Notes: generated by a model not told the origin, from the letters alone. A stretch of 64,000 nt of DNA from Pomacea canaliculata (GCF_003073045.1 NC_037599.1:19782555-19846554); one strand, 5' to 3'; positions 11,457-23,611 are shown, numbered from the stretch's first letter. Program-made: numbers and translations.

Positions 11457-11462
11457 AATAAA
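11457..11462 (+). terminator. Poly(A) signal, unit 4
   Basis: AATAAA 440 bases after the stop of unit 4. Confidence 0.4.
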
Positions 11463-12170
11463 GACTTTATGGGTAAATCAAGTTTGTGTGATGTAATTAA
11501 TGAAGCAGGTTTAGGATAGTAAGGAGGAAGGGCCTCTCTCTCTTGATGCAAGTCACATTCCAGCCGCCAAGAAACTTTCTGACATTGTTCCACTTCCCAA
11601 AAAAAAAAAAAATAAATAAATAAAATCACAATAAAATATTGATCTTCTTCCAATAGCACTAACCTCTCTTGTAATGATTCCAAGATTCCAATTTTTATTG
11701 AGTAGGCCTGAAGCCATTTCAAGGGGAACAACAGCAGTCATCATCATTAACATGTTTATAAACTGTAGTGTGGAAAATAAATATACAATTAACTTTTGAT
11801 AGTGTAAATATGTCAGATATACAGCAACATCATTATTTTACATCCAAAAATGGACAGTAATTGATACTGATAATGTACATATAGCCAAAAAACTAACTAA
11901 GAAAATGCAGAATTCAACTTTGGCAAAAGAAAATCTACAATGTAAGATTTCGGATTAAGATGTAGGCATTTCAGTATGTATCAAATTAATTTATTCTTTA
12001 TTACTTTAAAAGCATAGCAAGGATGTGAGTATTTAAGAAAATAACTACTAATCATAAAACTGCTTTACATACAATCAAGTAATAAGTAATGTCAAGACCA
12101 GTTATTCTCAAATTGTACGCATGCATACATATGCATGCACTTCAAAATACAGCACTTGTGAATATAACTA

Positions 12171-12196
12171 CTCTCTCTCTCACACACACACACACA
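12171..12196 (+). repeat. (CT)n(CA)n microsatellite
   Basis: Five CT units followed by eight CA units in spacer DNA. Confidence 0.85.
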
Positions 12197-14145
12197 CTTA
12201 CTTCTTGTCATGAAAACTCTGGAAACAAATGTCAAAAATCTTATCCTAACATCTAAAGGTAGCAAACTAGGTCCACTGTAATTTGAGGTGTTCAAAGCGC
12301 CAAATTGTTCATATTGAATGCACTGTATAAACACCTGGAAAACCCAAAAGCACATACAAGACTGCTTTTTGCATATTTTAATTCTGCTTTGGATCCAGTA
12401 CATCTATAGGTTGGAGACTGATTTTAATCTTGCACATCTAATGGTTCTATTGATATAGAATTTTTCAACTCACAGACAGCTCCTTCTGCAGTCCAGCTGT
12501 TCAACCACAGATGCATTGTCAGCTGTGTCAGCTGTGTGTGCACATCGGTGTGTGATGTTCTATGTGTACATCAAGACTGAAGACTGTGTTTTTGTTTTGC
12601 TATGATGCGTCAGTTGTCTATTCTTATCATATAACTAGTACTTTCATAACTGAGCTCACTTCCCAAGTTATAATTGCCCGTTTAGTATAATAAAGCTTGA
12701 CATTTGTCATATTGCTCTGACTATAAATATTAATCCAAGACATAGTGTCCCTAAATCTTGGTCACTTCCCTGATGCACAAAAATAGGTCAAACATCATGA
12801 TAGGATATACTAACTGTTACTGAGCATGTGTTCCCAGACCTCTTATTGGCAAAGGCCTTCAAACTGTCCTGAAGTCTGTAGTACTGACCTCTTTCTGTGC
12901 ATGGAGATGTAAATGTGTTTATGATGTCCCCACGCGTCTGTCTCTCACTGATTGGACTGAATGAGAACAGATTTGATACTCTTGATGGATTGGGATGAAC
13001 AGATGAATGAATATAGAATGATGATTGAAGCTGTCTGTGTCATTTAGGGAAATAAAAAACCTGAATTTTTCTGGAATCTATGTCCTGGTGGAGAAAGGCA
13101 TCCGTTTAAAAGTATGCAGCAAACAGAAACATGAGGCAAAAACAATCAGCTAAAGAAACAAAAGAAATCTTAAGAGGAAACAAAACACAACATAATGCCA
13201 AATTGCTAATGAATAAAAAATAATACATTCTACACATAAATAATAAATGCATCGTTTCCAGACTAATTCTTTCCTGTCGCTAAGATTACATACTGAAGTT
13301 TCCACACTGCCATTTATATATTTATGTACAATACTTACACTTCATATATATATAAAAGCTGCGAAAATAGTGTCACATATTTTCTGAATCTTATCTTTTT
13401 ATATAACATCTGTACTAAAGAAACTGCATACCACTTTATTTATTTAATACCAATGACTTACGCTGATTCACCCCGGAAATTGCACCAGGGAGTAGAGTTC
13501 GTGACCCCTGACCTTCGATCGTTGTATGAACAGCACACAAAGTCGTTACACCAGGTTATAACGCAACCACAACAAAAATACATAAAGTGACTATGAGTCT
13601 GTATGCTCGTTTAATCGTTGTACGAAGATATATTCGTTCATCTGTTATTGTTACTGATACACAAGTATCTGATTTGGAGACGCCATATTTTGGAACAAGC
13701 CGTATAGTAATAAGAGGATTCGGTTGATTCAAAATATTAAAAAACTGTAATACAGTAGAAATATTCGTGAAAATATGGATAATAGTTGCAGTTTTTTGGG
13801 GGGATACTTATCAACTTGCAGGAAACAATATGTTGTCGTCTATTCATCAAACTGTCGGAAAACAAGGGAAAGCGAACGAAAACAACAGCATGAAAACAAA
13901 CAAGAAAGCATTGTTTGACCGTTGCTAAGTTAGCGTTTAGATCAGTTGTTATCTTTTATTGTTTGAGAGCATTACAATGTCAGGAGAATGAATTTTAAAC
14001 ATAATAGCTGCAGTGCTGTTTATTTAACACCAACAGCCTGTTGGTGTACTGCGGTGTTAGTTGTCTGTGCTGCATGCCGGGATGCCATCCACAATGCACT
14101 GCGCAGTCACGTGACTTCACCAAGCCTGTGACTGTAGATCTAACG

Positions 14146-14511
14146 CAGGGGTCTCAAACTCATATTAGCATGTGGGCCGCAGTGGAAAGTAACAGCCAGT
14201 CAGCGGGCCGCACCACGAAAAGAAAATGTTTTTTCATTAAATTTTACGAACACTACTGTCACTGCAGTTAAATGTAAAATAAAGTTTTTATAATTATTAA
14301 TTACATTTAGTGTAGTTTATTACATGCACAGGCAGTTTAGTTTATTAAAATAAGTTGACGTTGTCTCTGTCACTAATAACGGAGGTAATTTTCACTGCGG
14401 GAGTTAATCACCAAGCACAACATACATATACACCGCGGACGTGGCCGAGGGCCGCACAAAAATGTTTCGCGGGCCGCATTCGGCCCGCGGGCCGCGTGTT
14501 TGAGACCCCTG
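14146..14511 (+). mobile_element. Non-autonomous hAT element (366 bp)
   Basis: Terminal inverted repeats CAGGGGTCTCAAAC and GTTTGAGACCCCTG are exact. An 8-base target duplication ATCTAACG lies at 14138-14145 and 14512-14519. The subterminal bases are GC-rich (GGGCCGC repeats) as in many hAT MITEs, and there is no transposase ORF. Unit 6 keeps the empty site (tagatctaacggataa at about 17982), so the insertion is younger than the unit 5/6 duplication, or was lost cleanly from unit 6. It sits about 190 bases before the unit 5 ATG. Confidence 0.93.
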
Positions 14512-14704
14512 ATCTAACGGATAAACTTAAGCCTTCCTCCAAAGCACAGCAAACAACTTCCATGGTAAAACATTGTGTCGGGAAATATTATCTAGATCAA
14601 TTTTCAATCATTCAAAGAAATCATGTGCTGATCGGAGACGATAAAGAGGAGCAGCTAGAAGAAAAAGAAAATAGCAGTAACGTTGTCAATCGAGGAAACA
14701 CAAG

Positions 14705-15706
14705 ATGGAGGCAGCAGGAGCTTCAAAGCAATTTCAAGAACCCAGCCAGCATTCCGATGTTACTCTTGTGGTAGAAAATCAAAAGCTTTACGTACACAAA
14801 GCTCTTCTAATTCTACATTCACCTGTATTTGAAAAAATGCTGACAGGTGACTTTAAAGAAAAAGAATTAAAGGAAATCCCGCTGCCAGGAAAGAGATATT
14901 CTGTAATGGTGGAGCTCATGAAGCAGATCTATCCCGGAGATGTCACTGACTTAGTCAAAGGTAAGCCCAGAAAATTCTTTCAGTAATGAAAACAAAGATT
15001 CTGCGCTGCATGTGAATCATCTCGGAAATAATTCCAAAATCATTCACTTCAATGCAACTTGTTTTGTTTCATGAAATATTTATATGTGGTGCCAGCATGC
15101 CAAGTGAACCATTTTCTAATCTCAATATAACTGATTTTAATTAACATGTCACTCGACTAATGTCACTGTATAGAAAAGAAACTGTATAAGTATTTTATTG
15201 CGGAGACTTGAGAACATTACAGTCCAAAGGACTTGTTTCATTTTCACTTCCAAGTTAAAAAAAAGTGCCGGTGTTATGGAGTGATCCATTGATCCGTTTA
15301 TGCACGGTATACAGGGAAGAAAGTTTATTTATTGAAGAAATTTTCTCCAGATGAAACCCTTGAGGACCTTCTTCAGCTGGCGGATGAATACGCCGTTCAG
15401 CAGGTTTTCGCCAACTGTACACAGTACATCAACAACATTCTGCGTTCGGAGGATAAGCTATCCACTGACCGCACTCTACGTTATCTCGGCGTGGTGGAGC
15501 GCTACGAAAAGCTGCAATCACTCAGAAGCAGGTTGATAGACCGAGCAAGCCGAATACCTGCCAACGACATGATGAGAAGTCAGTTTTTTCGTCTGGTGCC
15601 TGCTACAGCCACGAGAGACGCCTTACTCAAGCAAATTTTGGATTATGGTTCATCAATACCAATGTATATTGAAATAAAGGCAAGAAGGAAAAGATATGAC
15701 TGGTAA
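14705..15706 (+). CDS. BTB-family unit 5 (exons 14705-14960, 15351-15706)
   Basis: Predicted 203-residue BTB/POZ-only protein. The ATG follows acacaag. Exon 1: SQHSDVTLVVENQ, LYVHKALLILHSPVF, EIPLPGKRYSVMVELMKQIYPG; donor G|GTAAGC at 14961, phase 1. The acceptor ttttctccag ends at 15350. Exon 2: ETLEDLLQLADEYAV, FANCTQYINNILRSEDKLSTD, RYLGVVERYEKLQ, then VPATATRDALLKQIL and a tail ending KRYDW. It is almost identical to unit 6 (constant offset 3470) in exon 1 and intron but not in exon 2. A second frame overlapping the 5' region (14562-14774) is open but lacks family similarity and is taken as chance. Confidence 0.87.
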
Positions 15707-15789
15707 AATGAAAATGATAATTTTCTTCTTTATTCCTATGTGGATCACACGTGTTAGCTGACAGCAGTACTTCAACAGTCATTAGCAAA

Positions 15790-15795
15790 AATAAA
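15790..15795 (+). terminator. Poly(A) signal, unit 5
   Basis: AATAAA 84 bases after the stop, in a block shared with units 6 (19260) and 7 (22045). Confidence 0.55.
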
Positions 15796-16423
15796 CATTG
15801 ATCAGTATTTCTTTGCTTTCAGTCTATTATTAGTTTGAGCTTTTATTTATTATTTACATTATTATTTTAATTTCTATTGATGAACAAGACAGCATCAAGA
15901 GCTTGTTCTTTAAACCCTGTATCCCATCCTGCACGTCATCTCTCCACGCCAAGGACCCATCGAGAGGGAAGTGACCTCAGGTGGATGACGTAGCACACAA
16001 AAAATAGTAGCCGGCAAATCTTGACATGTTTGAAAGTATTGTTAAAAATTGAAAATATTATGTAAAACATGAAGCCTTTAAAAATCACTCAATTTCTAAC
16101 GTTACTCGCCATACAGAGTATTGTATCTCATTAAGGGATGTTTTTCTAGTGAGGTTTACAGACCCGCACACACTATGAATATTAAGTCTGAAAACCCTCA
16201 GGTCGAGACGTCCCAAGAGTATGAAACAACTTCCAGGAAAAAAAAACGTCTCGACAAAGACAGCTGTCAACAACAACAAAAACTGAATAAACTCGATAAC
16301 ACGGGGCGCAAAACAACATATCATCACAAACCCTGACCAAGCGCTGAAGGTTTGTAGTAGGTGGGGTATGTGCTGAGAGGACTAACACCCTTCACGCCTC
16401 CCCTCCATACACACATGTAGAAT

Positions 16424-16733
16424 AGTTCAATCTGCCTCTGTATTTTGCGCAGACGTGATGGTAGAATGAAAAAGTAAAAGGAAGTAAACGCAGTAAAGCA
16501 GTGTGTGTGCGTTCTTTGAGAGAATCCTGCTCAATATGGCGACGACGAAAGCTTAAACTACAATCTCAAGAGGTTTCCATGCAATAGGGGAGTCAGTCTT
16601 GCAAAGTTTGTTGAAGAAAAAATGGTGAACGGAAACCCCTATAGTACAGCAATGCGAGGTCAGCAATAACAAGGTCGAGGAACATATTGCGAGGCAAAGT
16701 GTTCTCTCCTGTACGACACCGTGAATCAAGGAT
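16424..16733 (-). repeat. Inverted copy of the unit 8 5' flanking region
   Basis: The reverse complement matches 25895-26206 with scattered substitutions (roughly 85-90 per cent by eye), from 'ccttgattcacggtgtcg' to 'aaaatacagaggcagattga'. It stops just short of the unit 8 start codon, so it carries promoter-like sequence pointing leftward with no BTB exon behind it. Confidence 0.85.
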
Positions 16734-17528
16734 TATAATGATTACCATAAGTAATAAAAGAAAAAGATTTCATTGGTTCCCAGCTGCTGTTGACTTGCTA
16801 ATATTTGAAAGTTACATGCTATATTAGTGTATGGGTATTTTTTTAAAAAATGAGAACAGTTATAATATATTATAAATGGAATTTAATAAACATAAAAAAA
16901 AAACATTAACGAAAGCATCTAAACATAAGAAAACTTGCTATTTTGAGGGCGTGGGTGGATGGAGGTGTAGGGAGGAAGGGGTGGAATTACTGTTTGGATT
17001 CCCCCTCCATGAGCACATGTGACATTGCAAAATCCGGGGGACTTCCCTTTTCAGTCACTTTGAGGCTGAAGGAAAAAAACTTGTCCAGTGTCTGTTGCTT
17101 CTGCCTTTTTTGTAGAACTCTTCAGTAATACGACTTCACATTATCGTTGAACATGTTCAGGCTCCTATTTCCTATCGCACTCTGAGGGAAAGACTTTTCC
17201 ACCAACATTTGCAATTCCCCCACTTCGCACACTTTTCTTTATTCATTGAACTTGTGAATTCCTCCTTCCCTTTCTCCTCCCCCTCCGAAGACAGGAGCCA
17301 TGACTGAGGATTATCTTATTAAAATAAAGCACAAAAATCACTGAATAAGGATGAGTACAGCTGCACTTTGTCCTTAACACCTTATTCTCTCAATAGCGAA
17401 ACCAGGAACACGTCTCTAAAAGTACTGTCACGTCAGATAATTTTTCATGCAAAATTATGTTGAAACTTAATCAATGACATAATTTTTCAGCATCTAAAAA
17501 GTGATATTTATCTTCCCTATCTGTACTG

Positions 17529-17900
17529 GAAGACATTTCAATTTTTATTTGATCGCTATTTGTTTATTGTTTGCTTGCTTTCTTTCCGTGTTTAGATTGG
17601 TTGTTTGGTTTTTTTAAGTTGTTTGAGAGCATAACAATGTCAGCGAAATGATTTATAAACATAATATCTGCAGTGCTGTTTATTTAACACCAACACCAGG
17701 TGTACTTCGGTGTGAGTTAGAAGTCATTTCAATGTATACCTGATCAATATTTGTTTATTGTTTACTTGCTTTCTTTCCGCGTTTAGATCAGTTGTTATCT
17801 TTTATTGTTTGAGAGCATTACAATGTCAGGAGAATGAATTTTAAAAATAATAGCTGCAGTGCTGCTTATTTAACACCAACAGCCTGTTGGTGTACTGCGG
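17529..17900 (+). repeat. Tandem duplication of promoter-proximal DNA, unit 6
   Basis: Two direct copies with a period near 195 bases, each running from a 'catttcaat' block through 'tgtttattgttt', 'gtttgagagcat' and 'gcagtgctg' to 'ttatttaacaccaaca'. Unit 5 has the second version at 13930-14040. The copies differ at many sites, so the duplication is not very recent. Confidence 0.75.
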
Positions 17901-18174
17901 TGTTAGTTGTCTGTGCTGCATGCCGGGATGCCATCCACAATGCACTGCGCAGTCACGTGACTTCACCAAGACTGTGACTGTAGATCTAACGGATAAACTT
18001 AAGCCTTCCTCCAAAGCACAGCAAAAAACTTCATGGTAAAACATTGTGTCGGGAAATATTATCTAGATAATTTTCAATCATTCAAAAAAATCATGTGCTG
18101 ATCGGAGACGATAAAGAGGAGCAGCTAGAAGAAAAAGAAAATAGCAGTAACGTTGTCAATCGAGGAAACACAAG

Positions 18175-19176
18175 ATGGAGGCAGCAAGGACTTCAAAGCA
18201 ATTTCAAGAACCCAGCCAGCATTCCGATGTTACTCTTGTGGTAGAAAATCAAAAGCTTTACGTACACAAAGCTCTTCTAATTCTACATTCACCTGTATTT
18301 GAAAAAATGCTGACAGGTGACTTTAAAGAAAAAGAATTAAAGGAAATCCCGCTGCCAGGAAAGAGATATTCTGTAATGGTGGAGCTCATGAAGCAGATCT
18401 ATCCCGGAGATGTCACTGACTTAGTCAAAGGTAAGCCCATAAAATTCTTTCAGTAATGAAAACAAAGATTCTGCGCTGCATGTGAATCATCTCGGAAATA
18501 ATTCCAAAATCATTCACTTCAATGCAACTTGTTTTGTTTCATGAAATATTTATATGTGGTGCCAGTATGCCAAGTGAACCATTTTCTAATCTCAATATAA
18601 CTGATTTTAATTGACATGTAACTCGACTAATGTCACTGTATAGAAAAGAAACTGTATAAGTATTTTATTGCGGAGACTTGAGAACATTACAGTCCAAAGG
18701 ACTTGTTTCATTTTCACTTCCAAGTTAAAAAAAAGTGCCGGTGTTATGGAGTGATCCATTGATCCGTTTATGCACGGTATACAGGGAAGTAAGTCTATTT
18801 ATTGAAGAAATTTTCTCCAGATGAAACCCTTGAGGACCTTCTTCAGCTGGCGGTCGAATACGACGTCCAGCAGGTTTTCACCAACTGTACACAGCACATC
18901 AACAACATTCTGCGTTCGGAGGATAAGCTATCCACGGACCGCACTCTACGTTATCTCGGCGTGGTGGAGCGCTACGAAAAGCTGCAATCACTCAGAAGAA
19001 AGTTGATAGACCGAGCAAGCCGAATACCTGCCAAGGACATGATGATAAGTCAGTTTTTTCGTCTGGTGCCTGCTACAGCCACGAGAGACGCCTTACTCAA
19101 GCAAATTTTGGATTATGGTTTATTAATACCAAGCAATATTAAACTACAGGAACATATGAAAAGATATGACTGGTAA
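18175..19176 (+). CDS. BTB-family unit 6 (exons 18175-18430, 18821-19176)
   Basis: Predicted 203-residue BTB/POZ-only protein, recent duplicate of unit 5 with the same exon lengths and splice signals (GTAAGC donor at 18431, ttttctccag acceptor). Exon 1 differs from unit 5 by three bases that change two residues (GA to RT near the N-terminus). Exon 2 differs at 24 bases by hand count, only two of them silent; replacements cluster at the end of the BTB (AVEYD, FTNC, QHIN) and in the C-terminal tail (LLIPSNIKLQEHMKRYDW). The tail is closer to that of unit 7 than of unit 5. One acidic residue conserved in nearly all units (LADEY) is Val here. Confidence 0.87.
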
Positions 19177-19259
19177 AATGTAAATGATAATTTTCTTCTT
19201 TATTCCTATGTGGATCACACCTGTTAGCTGACAGCAGTACTTCAACAGTCATTAGCAAA

Positions 19260-19265
19260 AATAAA
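19260..19265 (+). terminator. Poly(A) signal, unit 6
   Basis: AATAAA 84 bases after the stop; homology with units 5 and 7 ends just beyond it at 19268. Confidence 0.55.
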
Positions 19266-20750
19266 CATTATTATTTGTGGTAGTCAATTCTTTGTGTACA
19301 GTGAGTCGGGGTCGCTCAAGCGAGACTTTCGGTTTCCCTTCGCTCGACTGATACTTTTTGTTTCCTTTCACGGCTGGTGTCAAGGATATGTGCGTTAATA
19401 CCGCTTCAAAGCAAATGTCTGCCTCTGTACTTACTACTATATCTACTGTCAGCACTGGATCTGCTGCTACTGCTATCCTGTCATATACTTTTAATACTTA
19501 ATATGTGTAACGCTTCTTTTAGCATCCTTGTTATGCACTTCTCTGGAGTTAAATCATAAAATATTAAACTATTATATATGTAGACTTCATTTCTTTTTGT
19601 ATTATTTCAGTTGGTGTGAAGATAACCTTCATACGTCAACTCACCTACTCACTCGGTTTCTGTTTTTAAAAAATCATTTAAAACATTTCTGTAAGCGGTG
19701 GTGTGTTTGATTTTTAAATTCTACTCGATGTACTATAATAAATTTCAAAATAGACGAATATGAACCACACTACGTCTCGAACATAAACCAAGGAAAGAAA
19801 ACTGACAGATTTTAGCCAACCTAGAATGATTAATAATACTTAATCTGTTTTATCTACTCTAACTTTGTTAGTCTGCTTGTCAAAACACACACACACAGTC
19901 ATGCCGGTCTCTCCCACGAGAGAAGTGACAGAAAGACATTCACGTGGAATGCAGAATGCAGATAAACAACTAAAAAATACTTACACTATCTGGTCTATTA
20001 ATTCTCTTATGTACCTAAACCTGAACACTAATACAAACGATAGTGTATCAAGTATTATGCTCTCCTCTAACCTCACGAGAATAAACCAATTTCTATATTT
20101 AAAAAAAAATCAACCGTCCCATCTTAAACATACCTTTCTCGTGGCTCTTAAAAGCGTTTAAATCAAATCAAAGAAAAAAATTTAGTTTAAACCACAAACC
20201 AGCCTACGGATTAATTTTTGTTTTTGACTGTATTATCTTGATCATTCGATAGAGTTCATCAGCACAGCGTTTATTAGACCTACTAAACAAAATGCTTAAA
20301 TTGCGTGCATATCTATTTTTCATCGGAATTTGAGGAAACATATGTACCTCTTTAATCTAAAATACCATTTTTTTAAAATTAACAATTTCGTATTCACTAT
20401 GTGTAGTTCTATGGCAGAGACATGAAAAGCTCATGTATAGTGTCCATCATTTCTGGCTCCATATATTTATATGCAGCCGAGTGGTGGGGTTTATGGAGTG
20501 GCGACAACAACCCTCCAGCACTCGAATAAAAGGAGGAAGCGTCAGCAAATGCGCAAGACTTTAATGTAGAGACTAGAACAATGGCCACGGCTGTGTCACA
20601 TGTCAGTGCTTCCTCTCTGAACCGCTGTCGTCTGCTCTCTTTCTTTTTGTCGTCACCCGTTATTTTGGACGTCATATTTTGACGTCACCTTATGTCATTT
20701 GCTCAAGGAACTGTACATACTAACATCCGGGCCTCTTCACTGTTGCTGAT

Positions 20751-20760
20751 GAGGTTTCCC
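20751..20760 (+). promoter_or_regulatory. GGGNTTTCC-like box, unit 7
   Basis: GAGGTTTCCCGCACGACACT, about 135 bases before the ATG, followed by CTTTTCCAGG as in units 9 and 11. Confidence 0.4.
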
Positions 20761-20886
20761 GCACGACACTTTTCCAGGAAATCTGTAAAGTTAGCGACTG
20801 CGAGGAATTCGTCGGTCCTGTCGGGTGCTTTCTGACATTCCTATATTTTCCTCTGTATTGTCGTCTAACGACTGCAAACGAAAATT

Positions 20887-21962
20887 ATGAATACCGCCCA
20901 ATGCACGGAAGCGTCCTCTTCCAAGTCCTCAGAAAGTCGATTTGAAGTGGGTGACGACTTTGCCGACACTACCCTAGTGGTAGAGGATAGAAAACTGCAT
21001 GTGAATAAAGCTTTGCTGATGATTCATTCGCCAGTTTTTCATAAAATGTTTACAACCGACTTCAGAGAAAAAGAATCAAGTGAAATTCCTCTTCCAGGGG
21101 AAGAAATATTCCACAATGGTTGAACTTCTCGGTCACATCTATCCCGGACATGGAGCTGGCTTCATCAAAGGTGAGTTTGATGTTTCATGTTTTAACGTGC
21201 AGATTCATTTGTTGCGTGTGAATTGCAGTTTCAAAACGAATTGTCTCTGCATATCGTTAATACGTAAGTTACACATTTTCCCACTCGTTAAAATCTCTGT
21301 CAAGTGAACTAATCTGAACCTTTTTATTTTTTAGAAATCAGTCAAATTTCTAAATAAACTTAAATCTGTAGGTCCGTCTTCCAAGATCAACCAAGATCAT
21401 TTAAATCAAAAGGAATGTATTTTTCAAGATCACACAATAACACCCATAACCCACTCTGAATATATAATTTGCATTGTTCTATTTTTTAAGACTATGACAC
21501 TCATCTTAGTTTCACGTGATTGCAGTCCCTGTAACGAGGAGTGCAGATGTTTACATAAAGTATATTGAAGAGTAAACCTCATACAGCTGATGATATTTTG
21601 TGCAGATGACACCCTTGAAGACATTCTGCAACTGGCGGACGAATACGACGTCCAGCAGGTTTTCGCCAACTGTACACAGTACATCAACAACATTCTGTTT
21701 TCGGAGGATAAGCTGTCCACGGACCGCACTCTACTTTATCTCGGAGTGGTGGAGCGTTTACGAAAGGCTGCAATCACTCAGAAGCAAGTTGATAGAACGA
21801 GCAAGCCGAATACCTGCCAACGACATGATGAGAAGCAAGTTCTTTCTTCTGGTGCCTGCTTACAGCACGAGAGACGCCTTACTCAAGCAAATTTTAGATT
21901 ATGGTTCATCAATACCAATGGAGATTAAACTACAGGCACAGATGAAAAGATATGACTGGTAA
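20887..21962 (+). pseudogene. BTB-family unit 7, frameshifted (exons 20887-21170, 21606-21962)
   Basis: Exon 1 begins with an ATG and reads ESRFEVGDDFADTTLVVED, LHVNKALLMIHSPVF, then shifts frame after EIPLPG because a GGGG run (21097-21100) has one base more than its paralogues; the following frame gives KKYSTMVELL and IYPG to a normal donor (GTGAGT at 21171). Exon 2 (acceptor tgtgcag at 21605) reads DTLEDILQLADEYDV to VVER, gains one base in 'gcgtttacg' (21755-21759), and continues in the next frame to KRYDW. With both extra bases removed from the count, the gene has the family's normal length, so the decay is recent, or the two changes are assembly errors. The 3' flank matches unit 5. Confidence 0.8.
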
Positions 21963-22044
21963 AATGTAAATAATCATTTTCTTCTTTATTCCTATTTTGA
22001 TCACAAGTGTTAGCTGACAGCAGTACTTCACAGTCATTAGCAAA

Positions 22045-22050
22045 AATAAA
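22045..22050 (+). terminator. Poly(A) signal, unit 7
   Basis: AATAAA in the block shared with units 5 and 6. Confidence 0.5.
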
Positions 22051-22528
22051 CATTGATCAGTATTTCTTTGTTTTCATTTTATTTTTAGTTTGATCTTTTA
22101 TTTATTATTTACATTACTTATTTTAATCTCTATGGATGAACAAGACAGCATCAAGAGTTTGTTCTCTGAACCCTGTATCCCATCCTGCACGTCATCTCTC
22201 CACGCCAATGATCCATGGAGGGGAAGTGACCTCAGGTGGATGACGTAGCACACAAAAATAACAGCCGGCAAATCTTCACATGTTTGAAAGCATTGTTGAA
22301 AATTGAAAATATTATGTAAAACATGAAGTCTTTAAAAATCACTCCATTTCTAACGTTACTCGCCATACAGAGTATTGTAGCTGATTAGCGGATGTTTTTC
22401 TAGTCAGGGTTACACACACACGCACTATGAATATTAAGTCTGAAAACCCTCAGGTCTAGACGTCCCAAGAGTATGAAATAGCTTCCCGGAAAAAAAACAG
22501 CTGTCAACAACAACAAGAACTGAACAAT

Positions 22529-23470
22529 TGCATCCTAATAATTTAAGTCTATCCCAGGACCATAAGCTTTTTTTTGTTCCTTTTCTTGCTTTCTCACTCT
22601 CTGGGTTTCAGGTATAGCCTTATAATCTGCTTTCTGCATTAGATTAAGCACAATTTGATATGTCCATTATATAACGGTGATATGATAATTTGAATGTTGT
22701 TATCTACAGAGGGATATAACCGCATTTTTGTTGCATCATTTAAATTCATTTCACTATTTTTTTTTATAGAAAATCTAAAGGTCTATTGAGTTTTAGTTTA
22801 ATTATTCCTCGTGACTCCCCATGGAACACAGGGCCGCAGCACCAAACTCTCCTTTAATCATTTGAAATTGTAATATTTAAAAGTCTGTTCATTTAAGAAA
22901 ATTCCTTGTTTTATCACTGTTTAATGAATTCCTATACTTTCTCTTTTTTTCTTTTTCTTTTTTTTTTGTCTCTTTTTTATTTTATTTTATTTTTTTTGAG
23001 TATCATTGATTCATTGTTATCACAAAAGGTCACCATTTGTTGTACATGTAAGATAAATTGTTATTGTATGATGTAAATGTTTCCTGGGTTTATACTCAAT
23101 GACATTAAATATGTTTTCATGAAAAGGAAATGAAAATATGTGTATGTCATTCTTACCAGGTTTGAAGTGGAACTTCAGAGAGTATGTGTGGTTTAAAATT
23201 AAACGTTTTTAAAACATAATTTTAATGGGCATATTAAACGTTTAAAATAACATTTTCTGCAAACATTATTGAAACATTTTTGCTTAAAACATTTACAAAA
23301 ATACGTTTATAAAACTTTTAAAACTCGTTTCCAGAAGCTCTTAATTAAAGGTTTTTAAAACATAATTTTAATGGGCATAAATTATGTTTTACGAACATTT
23401 TGTGCAAACATTATTAAAACATAATGCGTAAACTTTTTATAAACATTTATAAAATGTTTCAATGCTATCT
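22529..23470. repeat. Insertion-like AT-rich block
   Basis: The flank that is continuous after unit 5 (16280-16300, 'aaaactgaataaactcg') is here split by about 940 bases. The block has a long pyrimidine tract (22940-22998) and, at 23195-23465, two direct copies about 146 bases apart of a motif containing 'aaaacataattttaatgggc'. I see no terminal inverted repeats or coding, so the element type is unknown. Confidence 0.5.
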
Positions 23471-23611
23471 GGGAAATAAACTCGATAACACGGGGTGCAA
23501 AACAACATATCATCACTAACCCTCACCAAGAGGTGTGGGTTTACAGTGGGTGGGGTATGTGCTGAGAGGACTAACACCCTTCATGCCTCCCCTCCACACA
23601 CACATGTACAC

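Larger units (their letters stand above)
11018..14704 (+). other. Long spacer between units 4 and 5
   Basis: AT-rich and without credible coding. It holds the 3' flank of unit 4, an A-rich/TAAA tract at 11599-11625, a (CT)n(CA)n microsatellite at 12171-12196, and at 13930-14704 the 5' flank of unit 5, which recurs before unit 6 and is interrupted by a hAT element. I see nothing recognisable in 11700-12100 or 12250-13900. Confidence 0.45.
15707..18174 (+). other. Spacer between units 5 and 6 (3' flank, inverted promoter copy, 5' flank duplication)
   Basis: 15707-16420 is 3' flank also found after unit 7 (21963-22530 and 23470-23600) and before unit 8 (25590-25790). 16424-16733 is an inverted copy of the unit 8 5' region. 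16740-17520 shows nothing recognisable apart from low-complexity AT. 17529-17990 contains two tandem versions of the unit 5/6 promoter-proximal sequence. Confidence 0.6.
19177..20886 (+). other. Spacer between units 6 and 7
   Basis: 19275-19555 is related to two blocks upstream of unit 10 (35025-35300 and 33870-33975): 'gagactttcggtttccctt', 'gtaatgccgcttcaa', 'cttaatatgtataacgcttct'. That suggests a lost or displaced promoter. 19560-20700 shows nothing recognisable. 20750-20886 is the unit 7 promoter region. Confidence 0.5.

Noticed and set aside
14562-14774. Frame with MVKHCVGKYYLD...EEQLEEKENSS overlapping the start of unit 5
   Set aside because: It ends in the BTB exon in a different frame and is interrupted in unit 6, so it is 5' UTR sequence rather than an alternative N-terminus.
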